From: an uncultured Shimia sp.
GTDB lineage: Bacteria > Pseudomonadota > Alphaproteobacteria > Rhodobacterales > Rhodobacteraceae
Assembly: GCF_947498095.1 (NCBI RefSeq)
Contig: NZ_CANMJE010000005.1
Location: 62,001-126,000 of the forward strand
DNA: 64,000 nt
Reading direction: 5' to 3'
Shown here: positions 54,166-64,000 of the stretch, piece after piece
Layout: every line of letters begins with the position of its first letter
Numbering within the stretch: the stretch's first letter is position 1
Notes under the pieces: generated by a model
Told to the model about the DNA's origin: nothing
Seen by the model: the letters and a program-made list of their open reading frames with translations, nothing else
The model's database searches: none
Position numbers and translations under genes: made by a program

Positions 54166-54326
54166 CGACACGTCCTTGGCTTAAGCGACAGTCCATTTGT
54201 GGGCCCCGTTCTGGCGACCCGCTCATTTAGGAATATGGGAAAGACCTTGTCCGAGTGCAAGAGCTTTGCATGACGCGTCGCGACTCGCTATCTTTGAAGA
54301 AAGAGTCGTTAAGGAACAAAGCCAAA

Positions 54327-54551
54327 ATGAATGCCCCACGCGACCTGTCGATGAAGACCGATGAAGTTCTGCGGGTAGAGCTTGAAGTTTTCAAGCAAGA
54401 ACACCGTGATCTCGACGACGCGATCCGCGCGTTAGTCGAGCGCGCAACAGGTGATCAATTGACGATTCAGCGCCTAAAAAAGCAAAAGCTTCGCCTCAAG
54501 GACATGATCGCCCTGATCGAAGACCGCCTGACCCCGGATATCATCGCCTGA
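54327..54551 (+). CDS. DUF465 (YdcH) family protein
   Basis: 74-residue helical protein of the YdcH/DUF465 family. It is almost entirely two amphipathic helices: EVLRVELEVFKQEHRDLDDAIRALVE and LTIQRLKKQKLRLKDMIALIEDRL. The function is unknown. ATG 54327 has AAGGA ten bases upstream; the track start lies in non-family sequence. Convergent/divergent with hsp20 across about 160 bp. Confidence 0.85.
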   Translation: MNAPRDLSMKTDEVLRVELEVFKQEHRDLDDAIRALVERATGDQLTIQRLKKQKLRLKDMIALIEDRLTPDIIA

Positions 54552-54646
54552 GCACGGCATTCCCCTGAAAAACAAAGCCACCGCGCCGCATTGCGGAAAT
54601 TTTGCAATGCTCTATAAACCGGGCTTCAGTTCTGGCAGAGGCAAAC

Positions 54647-55135
54647 ATGACAGACATAAAAGTTGGCATCATTATGGGCAGTCAGTCTGACTGGCCCACC
54701 ATGAAACTGGCAGCGGATATCCTGGACGAACTGGGCATTGCCTATGAGTCTAAGATCGTGTCGGCGCATCGTACGCCTGACCGCCTCTGGACTTACGGCA
54801 AGGAGGCCGCAGGGCGCGGTTTACAGGTGATCATTGCTGGCGCAGGCGGTTCCGCACATCTGCCCGGCATGATGGCCTCAAAAACCCGCATCCCCGTCGT
54901 TGGCGTACCGGTCCAAACGCGCGCCTTGTCGGGTGTTGATAGCCTCTATTCCATCGTGCAGATGCCCAAGGGCTTTCCTGTTGCCACAATGGCCATTGGT
55001 GCAGCCGGGGCTTCCAACGCTGGCCTGATGGCAGCAGGCATTCTTGCGTTGCAGGACCCTGACCTTGCAGAGCGGTTGGATGCCTGGCGCGATACCCTGT
55101 CTGCTTCAATCCCGGATGAGCCCCAAGATGACTGA
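54647..55135 (+). CDS. purE: N5-carboxyaminoimidazole ribonucleotide mutase
   Basis: 162-residue class I PurE acting in purine synthesis. [14 protein letters not shown], the active-site SAHRTPDRL, and [14 protein letters not shown] are seen. AGAGG five bases before ATG 54647 supports this start over the track one. Its stop overlaps purK by 8 bp; both act in sequence on AIR. Confidence 0.96.
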   Translation: MTDIKVGIIMGSQSDWPTMKLAADILDELGIAYESKIVSAHRTPDRLWTYGKEAAGRGLQVIIAGAGGSAHLPGMMASKTRIPVVGVPVQTRALSGVDSLYSIVQMPKGFPVATMAIGAAGASNAGLMAAGILALQDPDLAERLDAWRDTLSASIPDEPQDD

Positions 55136-56204
55136 TATGCTTGCTCCCGGCGCGACGATTGGCATTCTGGGCGGCGGCCAATTGGGTCGCATGCTCTCGG
55201 TTGCGGCCTCGCGCATTGGCTATGTGACGCACATCTTTGAGCCCGGTGCCAATCCACCCGCCGGACAGGTCGCAGATCGCGTTACAACCGCGTCCTATGA
55301 TGACGAGGCCGCGCTAAAGGCTTTTGCCGCGACAGTGGATGTCATCACCTACGAATTTGAGAACATTCCGACATCCGCGCTCGACATCCTCGAAGCGCAT
55401 CGCCCAATCCGTCCCGGCCGCGAAGCCTTGCGGGTCAGCCAAGACCGTTTGGTCGAAAAAGAGTTTCTGCAAGGCCTGGGTCTGAAAACGGCCCCCTTTG
55501 CCGACATAAAAAATCGCGATGATCTGGCGGCGGCAGTTGAAACCATCGGCACGCCTTCGATCCTCAAGACCCGGCGTTTTGGCTATGACGGCAAAGGCCA
55601 GTCGCGCTTGAAGTCATCTGACGACATCGACACCGCGATGGCCGATATGTCGGGAGCTCCTGCCATTCTCGAAGGGTTCATCGACTTCACCCACGAGGTG
55701 TCGGTCATTGCGGCACGCGGCCTGACCGGCGAAGTCGCCTGTTTTGACCCCGGTGAAAACATCCACCGCGACGGCATCCTGCACACAACCACGGTGCCTG
55801 CGACCCTGACCGCAGCCCAACGTATGGACGCCGTTTTGCTGGCCGCCCGCATTCTGAACGAACTGGATTACGTCGGTGTCCTCGGCGTCGAACTGTTCGT
55901 GACCCCGCAAGGATTGATCGTGAACGAGATTGCCCCGCGTGTGCACAACTCGGGTCACTGGACGCAAAATGGCTGTGCCATCGACCAGTTCGAACAGCAT
56001 ATCCGCGCCGTAACCGGCCTGCCCCTTGGCGACGGCAAACGCCAGAATGATGTCGTGATGGAGAACCTGATCGGCGCCGATATGGACCGCGTGCCGGACA
56101 TCCTGAGCGAACCCGCTAGCGCCTTGCACCTTTACGGCAAGGCCGAGGTTAAACCGGGCCGCAAAATGGGCCACGTGAACCGCATCCAGCTCAAAACCGT
56201 CTGA
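55128..56204 (+). CDS. purK: N5-carboxyaminoimidazole ribonucleotide synthase
   Basis: 358-residue ATP-grasp enzyme converting AIR, ATP and bicarbonate to N5-[23 protein letters not shown] at the N terminus, [13 protein letters not shown], and the metal-binding [14 protein letters not shown] are typical. Start at ATG 55128 overlapping purE. Normal length. A compound hairpin follows. Confidence 0.95.
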   Translation: MTDMLAPGATIGILGGGQLGRMLSVAASRIGYVTHIFEPGANPPAGQVADRVTTASYDDEAALKAFAATVDVITYEFENIPTSALDILEAHRPIRPGREALRVSQDRLVEKEFLQGLGLKTAPFADIKNRDDLAAAVETIGTPSILKTRRFGYDGKGQSRLKSSDDIDTAMADMSGAPAILEGFIDFTHEVSVIAARGLTGEVACFDPGENIHRDGILHTTTVPATLTAAQRMDAVLLAARILNELDYVGVLGVELFVTPQGLIVNEIAPRVHNSGHWTQNGCAIDQFEQHIRAVTGLPLGDGKRQNDVVMENLIGADMDRVPDILSEPASALHLYGKAEVKPGRKMGHVNRIQLKTV

Positions 56205-56231
56205 GCCTTCATTTGGCAAAAAATTCCCTCG

Positions 56232-56275
56232 GGGGCGAAGTGCCCCTAGGGGCAAGATGGGGCACAAAGCCCCCT
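56232..56275. terminator. compound GC-rich hairpin between purK and phnM
   Basis: Inner palindrome TGCCCCTAGGGGCA (56242-56255), a further GGGGCA, and outer GGGGGC/GCCCCC arms. It lies between the convergent stops of purK and phnM. No T-run. A likely mutual transcript end. Confidence 0.5.
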
Positions 56276-56281
56276 AACGCG

Positions 56282-57421
56282 CTACTGTGCTGCCAAAAAG
56301 CGCGCGGCAACCTCACCAGCCATGTGACTGATCCGGCCGCCACAAATCGTGGCGCCGATGCGACCGGTTTCAGGCTCCATGACCACAAGATCAGCTCGCA
56401 GACCCGGCACCAATTGCCCCCGATCACCCAATCCCAGAATGCGTGCAGGAGTTTCCGAAACCAGCTTCCAGGCCCCGGCAAAATCAAGCACGCCCTCTGC
56501 CACGAGCCGCATCATCGCCTGCCGAATGGCCGGATAGTGGTAGTCAGACGCCAACGCATCGCCAACTCCTGCCTGCAACAACTCTGCCGCACTGACATTG
56601 CCGGAATGCGATCCGCCCCGCACAACGTTCGGCGCGCCCAGAACGACCGGATCACCCGCCTCATGGGCCGCCTGTGCTGCAGCTTTCGTTTCCGGAAACT
56701 CGGACATCTTCACGCCAATGCTGCGCCATGCGAGGCGGGCTTCGGCTGTTCGATCATCATGGCTGCCCAACAAGACGCGCTTGGCCGCCAAACGTGTGGC
56801 TAGCTTTGAGACGGCCTCGGGCACTTCATCAGACCGGCGGTGCAAGTCTTGCAGGAAGGCTAAATGCGCATCGGGACTGCGACCACTTTTAAGTGCCTGT
56901 CCTGTCAGACGCGGCGGTCGCTTGCCCTTGGAAAGGGCATCATGCGGCACATGATCGTTGAACACCACAACCCGAGCCCCGCTCTCAGCGACCAGCGCTT
57001 CAAAGCGGTCGTAGTCGTCCAAAAGATGGGTCTCAAACCGCAGCTGTAAATGCATGTCTGTCAGCAAGGACGCTCGCGCCTCGGCTAGCGCCATACAAAA
57101 CCGCTCGGCAAAGTCCCGGCCACGCATGCCGCCTTCCCAACTGAAGAATTGCGCCAGCATGGCGGTCGTGATGCCATTGGCCGCCAGTTCGGCATCCACC
57201 GACATCAGCCCCTGCCCCAAGTCACGCATCACCCCTCGCCTTGGGGCGATATGGCGCTCAAAGCCATCACCATGCATGTCGATGATGCCGGGCAAAACGC
57301 GATATCCTGACAAATCCACCACAGGCCCACCAGATTGCTCTGCGATCACGCCACCAACCAGCGACACAGGCCGCTGGTCGAATCCCTCGGGGTATAGAAC
57401 CTCAGCGCCCTTCAGTTTCAA
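56282..57421 (-). CDS. phnM: alpha-D-ribose 1-methylphosphonate 5-triphosphate diphosphatase
   Basis: 379-residue amidohydrolase-fold PhnM of the C-P lyase route for phosphonates. Metal residues in [31 protein letters not shown], and [14 protein letters not shown], and a final [14 protein letters not shown]. In the pathway it releases pyrophosphate from the triphosphate intermediate. No other phn gene is in the window, so either phnGHIJKLN lie elsewhere or this is a stray copy. It overlaps the upstream lipase gene by 20 bp. Confidence 0.9.
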   Translation of the reverse strand: MKLKGAEVLYPEGFDQRPVSLVGGVIAEQSGGPVVDLSGYRVLPGIIDMHGDGFERHIAPRRGVMRDLGQGLMSVDAELAANGITTAMLAQFFSWEGGMRGRDFAERFCMALAEARASLLTDMHLQLRFETHLLDDYDRFEALVAESGARVVVFNDHVPHDALSKGKRPPRLTGQALKSGRSPDAHLAFLQDLHRRSDEVPEAVSKLATRLAAKRVLLGSHDDRTAEARLAWRSIGVKMSEFPETKAAAQAAHEAGDPVVLGAPNVVRGGSHSGNVSAAELLQAGVGDALASDYHYPAIRQAMMRLVAEGVLDFAGAWKLVSETPARILGLGDRGQLVPGLRADLVVMEPETGRIGATICGGRISHMAGEVAARFLAAQ

Positions 57422-58136
57422 CGTCTGTCTCGCCGAATTTCACAATGTCAGAAAAGCTCATTTTTCCGTGGAAGTGGCCGTGCCGCAAAAAGTAAAGCGA
57501 CTCGGCGATGACTTCGGGATTGTTCATCATAAAAGTATGCGTCACCGGTCGCACCAGATGATCCCGCATGCCCTGAGCTTTGGTCGAATTCACCGAGACC
57601 TTACCGTCATCATCTCCATCGATCAGGGCTGAATAAAACGGATTAAGTGACCGGTTTCCGGCAATGACGCCCAGCTCGAAATCAACAGGTGGCAAATGAG
57701 ATGGCAACCCATCGGTACCCAACTGCGATCCAGCCGGACCGTTGATCCACTCAAAAGCCTCGATTTCACCCAGAACATCCACCAGTTCACTGCCCTGATT
57801 GGGTGGCCCAAGCATTACAACACGACCCATGTTGTCAGGTTTGTTGTCCCCCAACCAGGCGCGCAAGAGGATGCCACCCATCGAATGCGTGATGAAGTGT
57901 ACTGTCTGATCTCCACAAGATTCGATCGCTTCAGGTAATGTGGGATCAATCAGTTCTTCAACTGATTCCTTGGTCGACGCGTATCCGGGGCGTACAACAT
58001 CAAAGCCTTCGTTCTCCAACGCGGCTTCCATCAAAACAAAGGATTGTTCTGTTCGGGCCAGACCATGAAGCAGCACAACGCAATCAGCCAAAGCCGGTAG
58101 GGGAAAAATCAAAAGGGCTACAGTCAGTAGGCGCAT
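57402..58136 (-). CDS. exported alpha/beta hydrolase (lipase-like)
   Basis: 244 residues. Signal peptide [17 protein letters not shown], oxyanion motif [14 protein letters not shown], nucleophile elbow [17 protein letters not shown] (Ser about 88), and a final catalytic His probably in [12 protein letters not shown]. It resembles PGAP1/lipase-class serine hydrolases acting in the periplasm. Substrate unknown. Start at ATG 58136, three codons after the track start. Its 3' end overlaps the first codons of phnM, so the two are co-transcribed. Confidence 0.82.
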   Translation of the reverse strand: MRLLTVALLIFPLPALADCVVLLHGLARTEQSFVLMEAALENEGFDVVRPGYASTKESVEELIDPTLPEAIESCGDQTVHFITHSMGGILLRAWLGDNKPDNMGRVVMLGPPNQGSELVDVLGEIEAFEWINGPAGSQLGTDGLPSHLPPVDFELGVIAGNRSLNPFYSALIDGDDDGKVSVNSTKAQGMRDHLVRPVTHTFMMNNPEVIAESLYFLRHGHFHGKMSFSDIVKFGETDVETEGR

Positions 58137-58306
58137 GCCGTGCACATAAGTTGGATTGAGCCATGTGAAAAGAGGTCACCTCTCCACGTCACTTGGCATC
58201 GGCTTGTTCTCGCAAGGCAATCTTGCCAGTCACAGCGTCTTTTAAGGGCAAAATTGTTCTACCTGTCAACACCGATGAATCTAGAGGCCCAAACGCTCCA
58301 CTTTTG

Positions 58307-58774
58307 TTATGACATGAAGGGCTCTGCATAGTTTAGGGTTTGCTCGGACGGTGGCTGTGTCCCCTCTGGTAGGTATAAGCCCGTATGCTCTACAGGGAAT
58401 GGCGATGTAAGCGCACCGGTTTGCTCAAACACAAACCCAAAACGGCTGTAATAGTGGCGGTCTCCCAAAACCACGACGGGCGCATTGGCATAGTCCAACG
58501 CCATCTGGCATAGCACGCTGCCGATGCCTTTGCCTTGTTGCTTTGGGTCGGCGCAGAGTGGCGCCAATGCCAGCCAGCCCTTGGGGGCCTGCAGACGGGA
58601 CAGGGCAACGTGGCCAAGGATCTTCTTGCGCGATTCCGCCACAAGTTCGAGGGCCATGTCCCCAGTCTCACGCAAGGCTTGCACCAGATCAGCCTCATCC
58701 GGCTGACCAAAGGCGCGTGTGAGCAGATCGCGCACGGCGCGGCCGTCAGAGTTCGTATATCCACGGATGATCAT
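58307..58774 (-). CDS. GNAT family N-acetyltransferase
   Basis: 155 residues of the YhbS-like GNAT fold. The acetyl-CoA loop is PKQQGKGIGSVLCQMAL, preceded by the beta strand GWLALAPLCADP and followed by VVVLGDRHYYSRFGFV. It should acetylate a small molecule or protein; substrate unknown. Located 36 bp after the DMT exporter stop region on the same strand (upstream neighbour). Confidence 0.85.
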   Translation of the reverse strand: MIIRGYTNSDGRAVRDLLTRAFGQPDEADLVQALRETGDMALELVAESRKKILGHVALSRLQAPKGWLALAPLCADPKQQGKGIGSVLCQMALDYANAPVVVLGDRHYYSRFGFVFEQTGALTSPFPVEHTGLYLPEGTQPPSEQTLNYAEPFMS

Positions 58775-58810
58775 GGCGCGACCTTAGGTTTCGCAGACCG
58801 CGCCGACAAG

Positions 58811-59641
58811 TCAGGTTTTGCGCAAGGATATGACCACTCCGGCGATGACCAACGTGGCAGCCAAGGCAAATCGCAGTGTCAAAGCTTCGTTCAGGAAGAC
58901 CATGCCCCCAGCCAGAGCAATAACCGGCACGCTGAGTTGCGCCACTGCAGCCCGGCTGGCGCCCAGCTCTGGCAGGATGCGATACCAGAGAGCGTATCCC
59001 AATCCAGACGTGACCACACCCGACAGAATAGCCAAGGAAGCGCCATAGGCAGGTACCGAGAGATCGCCGGACACGGCGGTCAACACGAGACCAACAGGAG
59101 CCGCCAAAATGAAGTTCATCGCCGTGGCCTGCAGCGGGTCTTTTGCGCCGCGCCCCAACAGTGAGTAGATCCCCCACCCGACACCGGCAAATGCCATTGC
59201 CAGCACGTGCAAACCCGAGGCCGTCGTGCCATCGACTGGCCACAACAGCCAGGCCAGCCCCCCCATCGCTAGGACCGCTCCGATCCAACGTGTAACGGGC
59301 ATCGCGTCGCGAGACAGTAGTGCCCCGGCGAACATCGTCACTTGTACGACACCAAACAGAATGAGCGCACCAAATCCCGGGTCCAGCACGTCATACGCCA
59401 GCGAAAAGCCAAAGAGATAGGTCAATAATGCGGCGACCGCCCAAACACGCCCCCGCCCACCCAGCGCAAAGCCGCGCCGTTGCAGCAAAACCAACAGCGC
59501 CAGCGCAAAGGCGCCACTCACCAATCGGATAACGCCAAAAGACACGACATCCATATCCCCCGACGCCAAAGCCATCCGGTTCAGCACCGAGTTGGCGGCA
59601 AAGGCAATCATGGTAAGAACGGTCAGAAGGAAAAGGCGCAT
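58811..59641 (-). CDS. EamA/DMT superfamily transporter
   Basis: 276-residue inner-membrane exporter with ten predicted helices in two EamA repeats, the first starting FLLTVLTMIAFAANSVLNRMALASGDM and the second around VLAMAFAGVGWGIYSLLGRGA. Such proteins export amino acids or metabolites; substrate not predictable. ATG 59641 is preferred to the track start because it begins at the first helix. Probable operon with the GNAT downstream. Confidence 0.88.
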   Translation of the reverse strand: MRLFLLTVLTMIAFAANSVLNRMALASGDMDVVSFGVIRLVSGAFALALLVLLQRRGFALGGRGRVWAVAALLTYLFGFSLAYDVLDPGFGALILFGVVQVTMFAGALLSRDAMPVTRWIGAVLAMGGLAWLLWPVDGTTASGLHVLAMAFAGVGWGIYSLLGRGAKDPLQATAMNFILAAPVGLVLTAVSGDLSVPAYGASLAILSGVVTSGLGYALWYRILPELGASRAAVAQLSVPVIALAGGMVFLNEALTLRFALAATLVIAGVVISLRKT

Positions 59642-59702
59642 AAAGCTCTTTGACACGGCAGGTTTTGCGCCACAACGCACAATACTGTCAGGGCGGTCAG
59701 GC

Positions 59703-60923
59703 TCAGTGCAAATCTACACCCTTGGCAGATCCATTCGCCCGGGTGACAATCCACAAGTTCAGGCGCCAAATACCCCACGCCAGTGGGATCGCAGCCAGAC
59801 CGCCTATGACATAGGCCAAGGGTTCACTGTAAAAACTCTCGAAAACCTGCGTGTATCCGTGAATGCCCGCAAAAGTCAGCGCCGTATTGAACAAGCCGCG
59901 CCGATTCCCGTGCGTAGACCACGCAATAATAACTGCTAGGGCCATGGCCCAAATGATCGCATAGACCTGTTCAGACACAATCAAGGTTGTTCCCCGGAAC
60001 GCCTCTTGTGCTGCGCTCCAGTCTTCCCAACTCATGTCCCGACTTCGTCTCCATGAACCCGGGCCCCAAATGGTCTCTCCGACCACATCACCCCAGATCG
60101 ACCCGACCAACGCACAGAGATTGGCCACAATGAACGCCATCACCGCCAGAACGACCGCATGGCGCGAAGACCGCTCTGGCAGGCGCAACGCAAGCCAAAG
60201 ACAGAGACCTATCAGCGCTGACATCTGCAAGATCGACAGGGTCGCTTCCGGGGAATAGAAAACATAGGCCGCGGTAAAATAGTAAGTTCCGGTATCCAGA
60301 ACCTGCGCAAATGGTGCAATCGCCAGCGCAGTCACCAACCTGACATCTGTCACCCAACCTGCTGCAATCAACGCGCCAGTGACATAGAGGTAGAACAAAC
60401 TCATCAAGGGGCCGGAGATTTGTTCCTGATGAAGAAGAAAACCGACACCAAAGATATGCATGGCAACCCCCATCAAAAGAATTGCCCCAGTCACAAACCG
60501 CGTTGATGTCGCCTTGAATACGTAGCTTGCGCCGGTGATCACGGCGATCAGCGCGCCCAACAGGGCCATGCCCAGTCCCGCAACCGGCTCATATTTGTCC
60601 AGCAACTCGACACTGGCACCACCGATGAGCATTCCGGCCCCTATCAGGGTCGAAGCGTTACCGAACATCCGAAACATCTCGCCACCGCGAAACAGGATAA
60701 ACAAGCCAAGCCCCAGCGCGATACCCCCACTCACCGCAACGGCCAGTGCGCTTGCCAGAAAAAGGATGAGGCCCGCGGTGGCCGCGACGATGCCAGAGCA
60801 TAAAAGGGCATTGATTGCGAGCTGAACCATGCTGTCACGCGCGCGCGCTTCAATCTCTGCGGCTTGTGACGCGGTGATAATCCCGTCTGCAACCAGTTTA
60901 TCGGTATCGGCTATGGCCTGCAT
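59703..60923 (-). CDS. polytopic membrane protein, DUF2157-like
   Basis: About 406 residues: a short cytoplasmic N-terminal helix (LVADGIITASQAAEIEARA), then roughly ten membrane helices in pairs (LCSGIVAATAGLILFLASALAVAVSGG, MLIGGASVELL, AILLMGVAMHIFGVGFLL...). The start pattern of a hydrophilic helical segment followed by many helices resembles DUF2157/DUF4401-type proteins. Function unknown. ATG 60923 with GTGGG upstream is chosen, but the track ATG 60968 is possible. Confidence 0.7.
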   Translation of the reverse strand: MQAIADTDKLVADGIITASQAAEIEARARDSMVQLAINALLCSGIVAATAGLILFLASALAVAVSGGIALGLGLFILFRGGEMFRMFGNASTLIGAGMLIGGASVELLDKYEPVAGLGMALLGALIAVITGASYVFKATSTRFVTGAILLMGVAMHIFGVGFLLHQEQISGPLMSLFYLYVTGALIAAGWVTDVRLVTALAIAPFAQVLDTGTYYFTAAYVFYSPEATLSILQMSALIGLCLWLALRLPERSSRHAVVLAVMAFIVANLCALVGSIWGDVVGETIWGPGSWRRSRDMSWEDWSAAQEAFRGTTLIVSEQVYAIIWAMALAVIIAWSTHGNRRGLFNTALTFAGIHGYTQVFESFYSEPLAYVIGGLAAIPLAWGIWRLNLWIVTRANGSAKGVDLH

Positions 60924-61034
60924 GATCGTACCCACTTCGTCACTTCGACAAAGTTCTACATCAAACATCTGAGCAGCGCGAGAAAATCAACCAGAAGGCG
61001 GCATCGTATCTGCTGGCAAGCCTACTGTTTCAAC

Positions 61035-61061
61035 AAAAAGGGGCCGCCCAAAGGCGACCCC
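61035..61061 (-). terminator. terminator of groES-groEL
   Basis: GGGGTCGCC-TTTG-GGCGGCCCC on the minus strand, followed by TTTTT. 26 bp after the groEL stop. Confidence 0.88.
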
Positions 61062-61087
61062 AAATTCTTCCGGATGGAAGGCGTGAC

Positions 61088-62749
<1,662 letters not shown>

Positions 62750-62772
62750 TCAGTAGATGTTCTTGGCGACAA

Positions 62773-63060
62773 TCAGGCAATGATGCCCATGATGTCGGAT
62801 TCTTTCATGATCAGCAGCTCTTCACCGTCGATGGTGATTTCGGTGCCAGACCACTTGCCAAACAGGACTTTGTCGCCTGCTTTGACGTCCAGTGCGATGC
62901 GATCGCCGTCGTCGTCACGCAGACCTGCGCCAACAGAAACGATCTCGCCTTCGGCGGGTTTTTCTTTTGCGCTATCGGGGATGATAAGGCCGCCTGCGGT
63001 TTTTTCTTCGCTTTCGGTGCGACGAACCACAACACGGTCGTGCAGAGGTGTAAATGCCAT
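62773..63060 (-). CDS. groES: co-chaperonin GroES
   Basis: 95-residue Gro[35 protein letters not shown] with the mobile-loop region, [30 protein letters not shown] at the end. First gene of the groESL operon, transcribed from a promoter overlapping CIRCE. Confidence 0.98.
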   Translation of the reverse strand: MAFTPLHDRVVVRRTESEEKTAGGLIIPDSAKEKPAEGEIVSVGAGLRDDDGDRIALDVKAGDKVLFGKWSGTEITIDGEELLIMKESDIMGIIA

Positions 63061-63109
63061 TGTCTAGGTTTCCCTAACTAGTTGTCTCCCTGACTCCTCA
63101 GCGGAGTCG

Positions 63110-63136
63110 TTATCACTCCCTACCGGCGAGTGCTAA
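63110..63136 (-). promoter_or_regulatory. CIRCE element (HrcA operator)
   Basis: On the minus strand TTAGCACTC-N9-GAGTGATAA, matching the CIRCE consensus with one change in the right arm. It lies about 50 bp before the groES ATG and just after the -10 box, so HrcA should block groESL transcription. No hrcA gene is in the window. Confidence 0.92.
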
Positions 63137-63143
63137 CAGCGCA

Positions 63144-63172
63144 TAGCTAGAGAGTCCAAAACCCCGAGTCAA
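63144..63172 (-). promoter_or_regulatory. sigma-70-type promoter of groESL
   Basis: Minus-strand TTGACT, 17-bp spacer, TAGCTA; the spacing is optimal, and CIRCE covers the start region. Good -35 but imperfect -10. Confidence 0.6.
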
Positions 63173-63206
63173 CCAAGTGATAAGAAAAAATGAAATCAGG
63201 CGTGGA

Positions 63207-63980
63207 TCAGGTGGCGCCGCCGGTTTCAATATGCACCACGGCACCACAGTGTTTGCAATGAACCGCGTCCGCATCATGACGCTCCAACCCGCAAGTTTTA
63301 CAGAGATGCCGCACTTTGGACGGCATCACGATGGTTCGGGCCAGATGTACAAACAACGAGACACCAACGACCATGATCATTACGGCTGCCACCTTGCCGG
63401 TAATTGAAGTGGGCGTGATGTCCCCATACCCTGTCGTGGTGAGCGTCGTCACCGTGAAGTACAATGAGTCCACATAGCCTTCGATGCCGGATTCAACCTT
63501 GGCAAACAGGGTATAAACCGCGGATGTCGTGGTAAAGACGAACACCAACAAATTCAAACTGGCAACAATGGCATCCTCCCGGAGCCGGAAAAAGCTGCTC
63601 GAAGCCCGCAGATCCTGTAACAGATAAAACGAGTGCGCCAATCTAAGACCCCGCAGGATCCGTAAAAACGAGAGATCGACAGGTACAAACTGGTTAAGAA
63701 AGATCGCGAACAGCACGATCGCGTCCGCCCATACATAAATTCTCGACAGGTGCGCGCGCTTGTCCGGTGCAATCCACAGCCGCGCCAGGAAATCCAGCAG
63801 AATTACCATGGCGATGACTGCATTGATCGAACGGATCGTTTCGTTGGTTGGATAGATTGTGACGACAATAAAGTAGCTGATGGTCACAATATCAAAGGCA
63901 AACAACAGGTAGCGAAACCAGATCGAGCGCTTTGACGGCCCGGTGTAAAGGTCATTGATGGCTGTTTTGAAACCACTCAT
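63207..63980 (-). CDS. voltage-gated-type K+ channel with C-terminal zinc ribbon
   Basis: 257-residue ion channel. Six membrane helices; S4-like arginines in FLRILRGLRLAHSF (107, 110, 113); the pore loop has TTGYGD at residues 182-187 (LTTTGYGDITP). The C-terminal tail after S6 is a four-Cys zinc ribbon: CKTC at 227-230 and CKHC at 242-245. The channel should conduct K+ across the inner membrane. The zinc ribbon is unusual and could sense metal or redox or bind a partner. Transcribed towards groES and separated from it by the groESL promoter region. Confidence 0.88.
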   Translation of the reverse strand: MSGFKTAINDLYTGPSKRSIWFRYLLFAFDIVTISYFIVVTIYPTNETIRSINAVIAMVILLDFLARLWIAPDKRAHLSRIYVWADAIVLFAIFLNQFVPVDLSFLRILRGLRLAHSFYLLQDLRASSSFFRLREDAIVASLNLLVFVFTTTSAVYTLFAKVESGIEGYVDSLYFTVTTLTTTGYGDITPTSITGKVAAVMIMVVGVSLFVHLARTIVMPSKVRHLCKTCGLERHDADAVHCKHCGAVVHIETGGAT

Positions 63981-64000
63981 TAGGCACCACCTTGGCTGAT

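Overview
The window looks like a chromosomal segment of an alphaproteobacterium of the order Rhodobacterales (Roseobacter group). This rests on gene content: a phosphatidylcholine synthase, hflK-hflC-DUF2065-degP, DUF1150 next to Hsp20, a CIRCE-controlled groES-groEL, divergent lrp/trxB, a bifunctional sulfate adenylyltransferase/APS kinase, and a Tad/Flp pilus locus. I see no rRNA, tRNA, CRISPR array, transposase or phage module. Most genes are ordinary housekeeping genes in short, tightly packed operons.

Layout. 1-8 kb: a truncated ferredoxin, an orphan DnaE2 OB-fold remnant, a peptidoglycan-binding lipoprotein, then a minus-strand block of envelope and redox functions (degP, DUF2065, hflC, hflK, gor, rpiA). 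8-12 kb: a small membrane protein behind twin palindromes, a broken small exported gene, a GST, sdaA and a lytic transglycosylase. 12-25 kb: the Tad pilus island, with three almost identical tandem flp pilin genes, a fourth divergent flp, cpaB, cpaC, an OmpA-type lipoprotein, cpaE, cpaF, tadB, tadC, two TPR lipoproteins, the prepilin peptidase and an AAA+ ATPase. 25-31 kb: a dehydrogenase, pcs, ogt, ileS and a group III truncated haemoglobin. 31-47 kb: ycjF/ycjX, truA, a FabH-like synthase, tdk, a 2-hydroxyacid dehydrogenase, csaA-like, proC, ybjN, a three-gene ABC efflux operon, ubiK and lgt-midA-pgeF. 47-54 kb: a small basic protein, lrp/trxB, a membrane redox-sensing adenylate cyclase, and a sulfate adenylyltransferase/APS kinase carrying an in-frame N-terminal MarR-type DNA-binding domain. 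54-64 kb: DUF1150/hsp20, DUF465, purEK, an orphan phnM, a lipase, a GNAT, a DMT exporter, a polytopic membrane protein, groESL and a K+ channel with a zinc-ribbon tail.

The points I find most unusual are: (1) the uninterrupted HTH-sulfate adenylyltransferase-APS kinase reading frame; (2) a roughly 34-bp element with GCCCC(A) direct repeats exactly 11 bp apart, found upstream of flp1, flp2, flp3, cpaE and, 30 kb away, a 47-residue basic protein; (3) the cytochrome b-like/2Fe-2S/class III cyclase fusion preceded by a perfect Crp/Fnr-like palindrome; (4) the tandem near-identical flp units, each with its own leader and terminator; and (5) three DnaA-box-like sequences clustered in one intergenic region. 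Functional assignments come from recognising motifs by eye. No database search was run.
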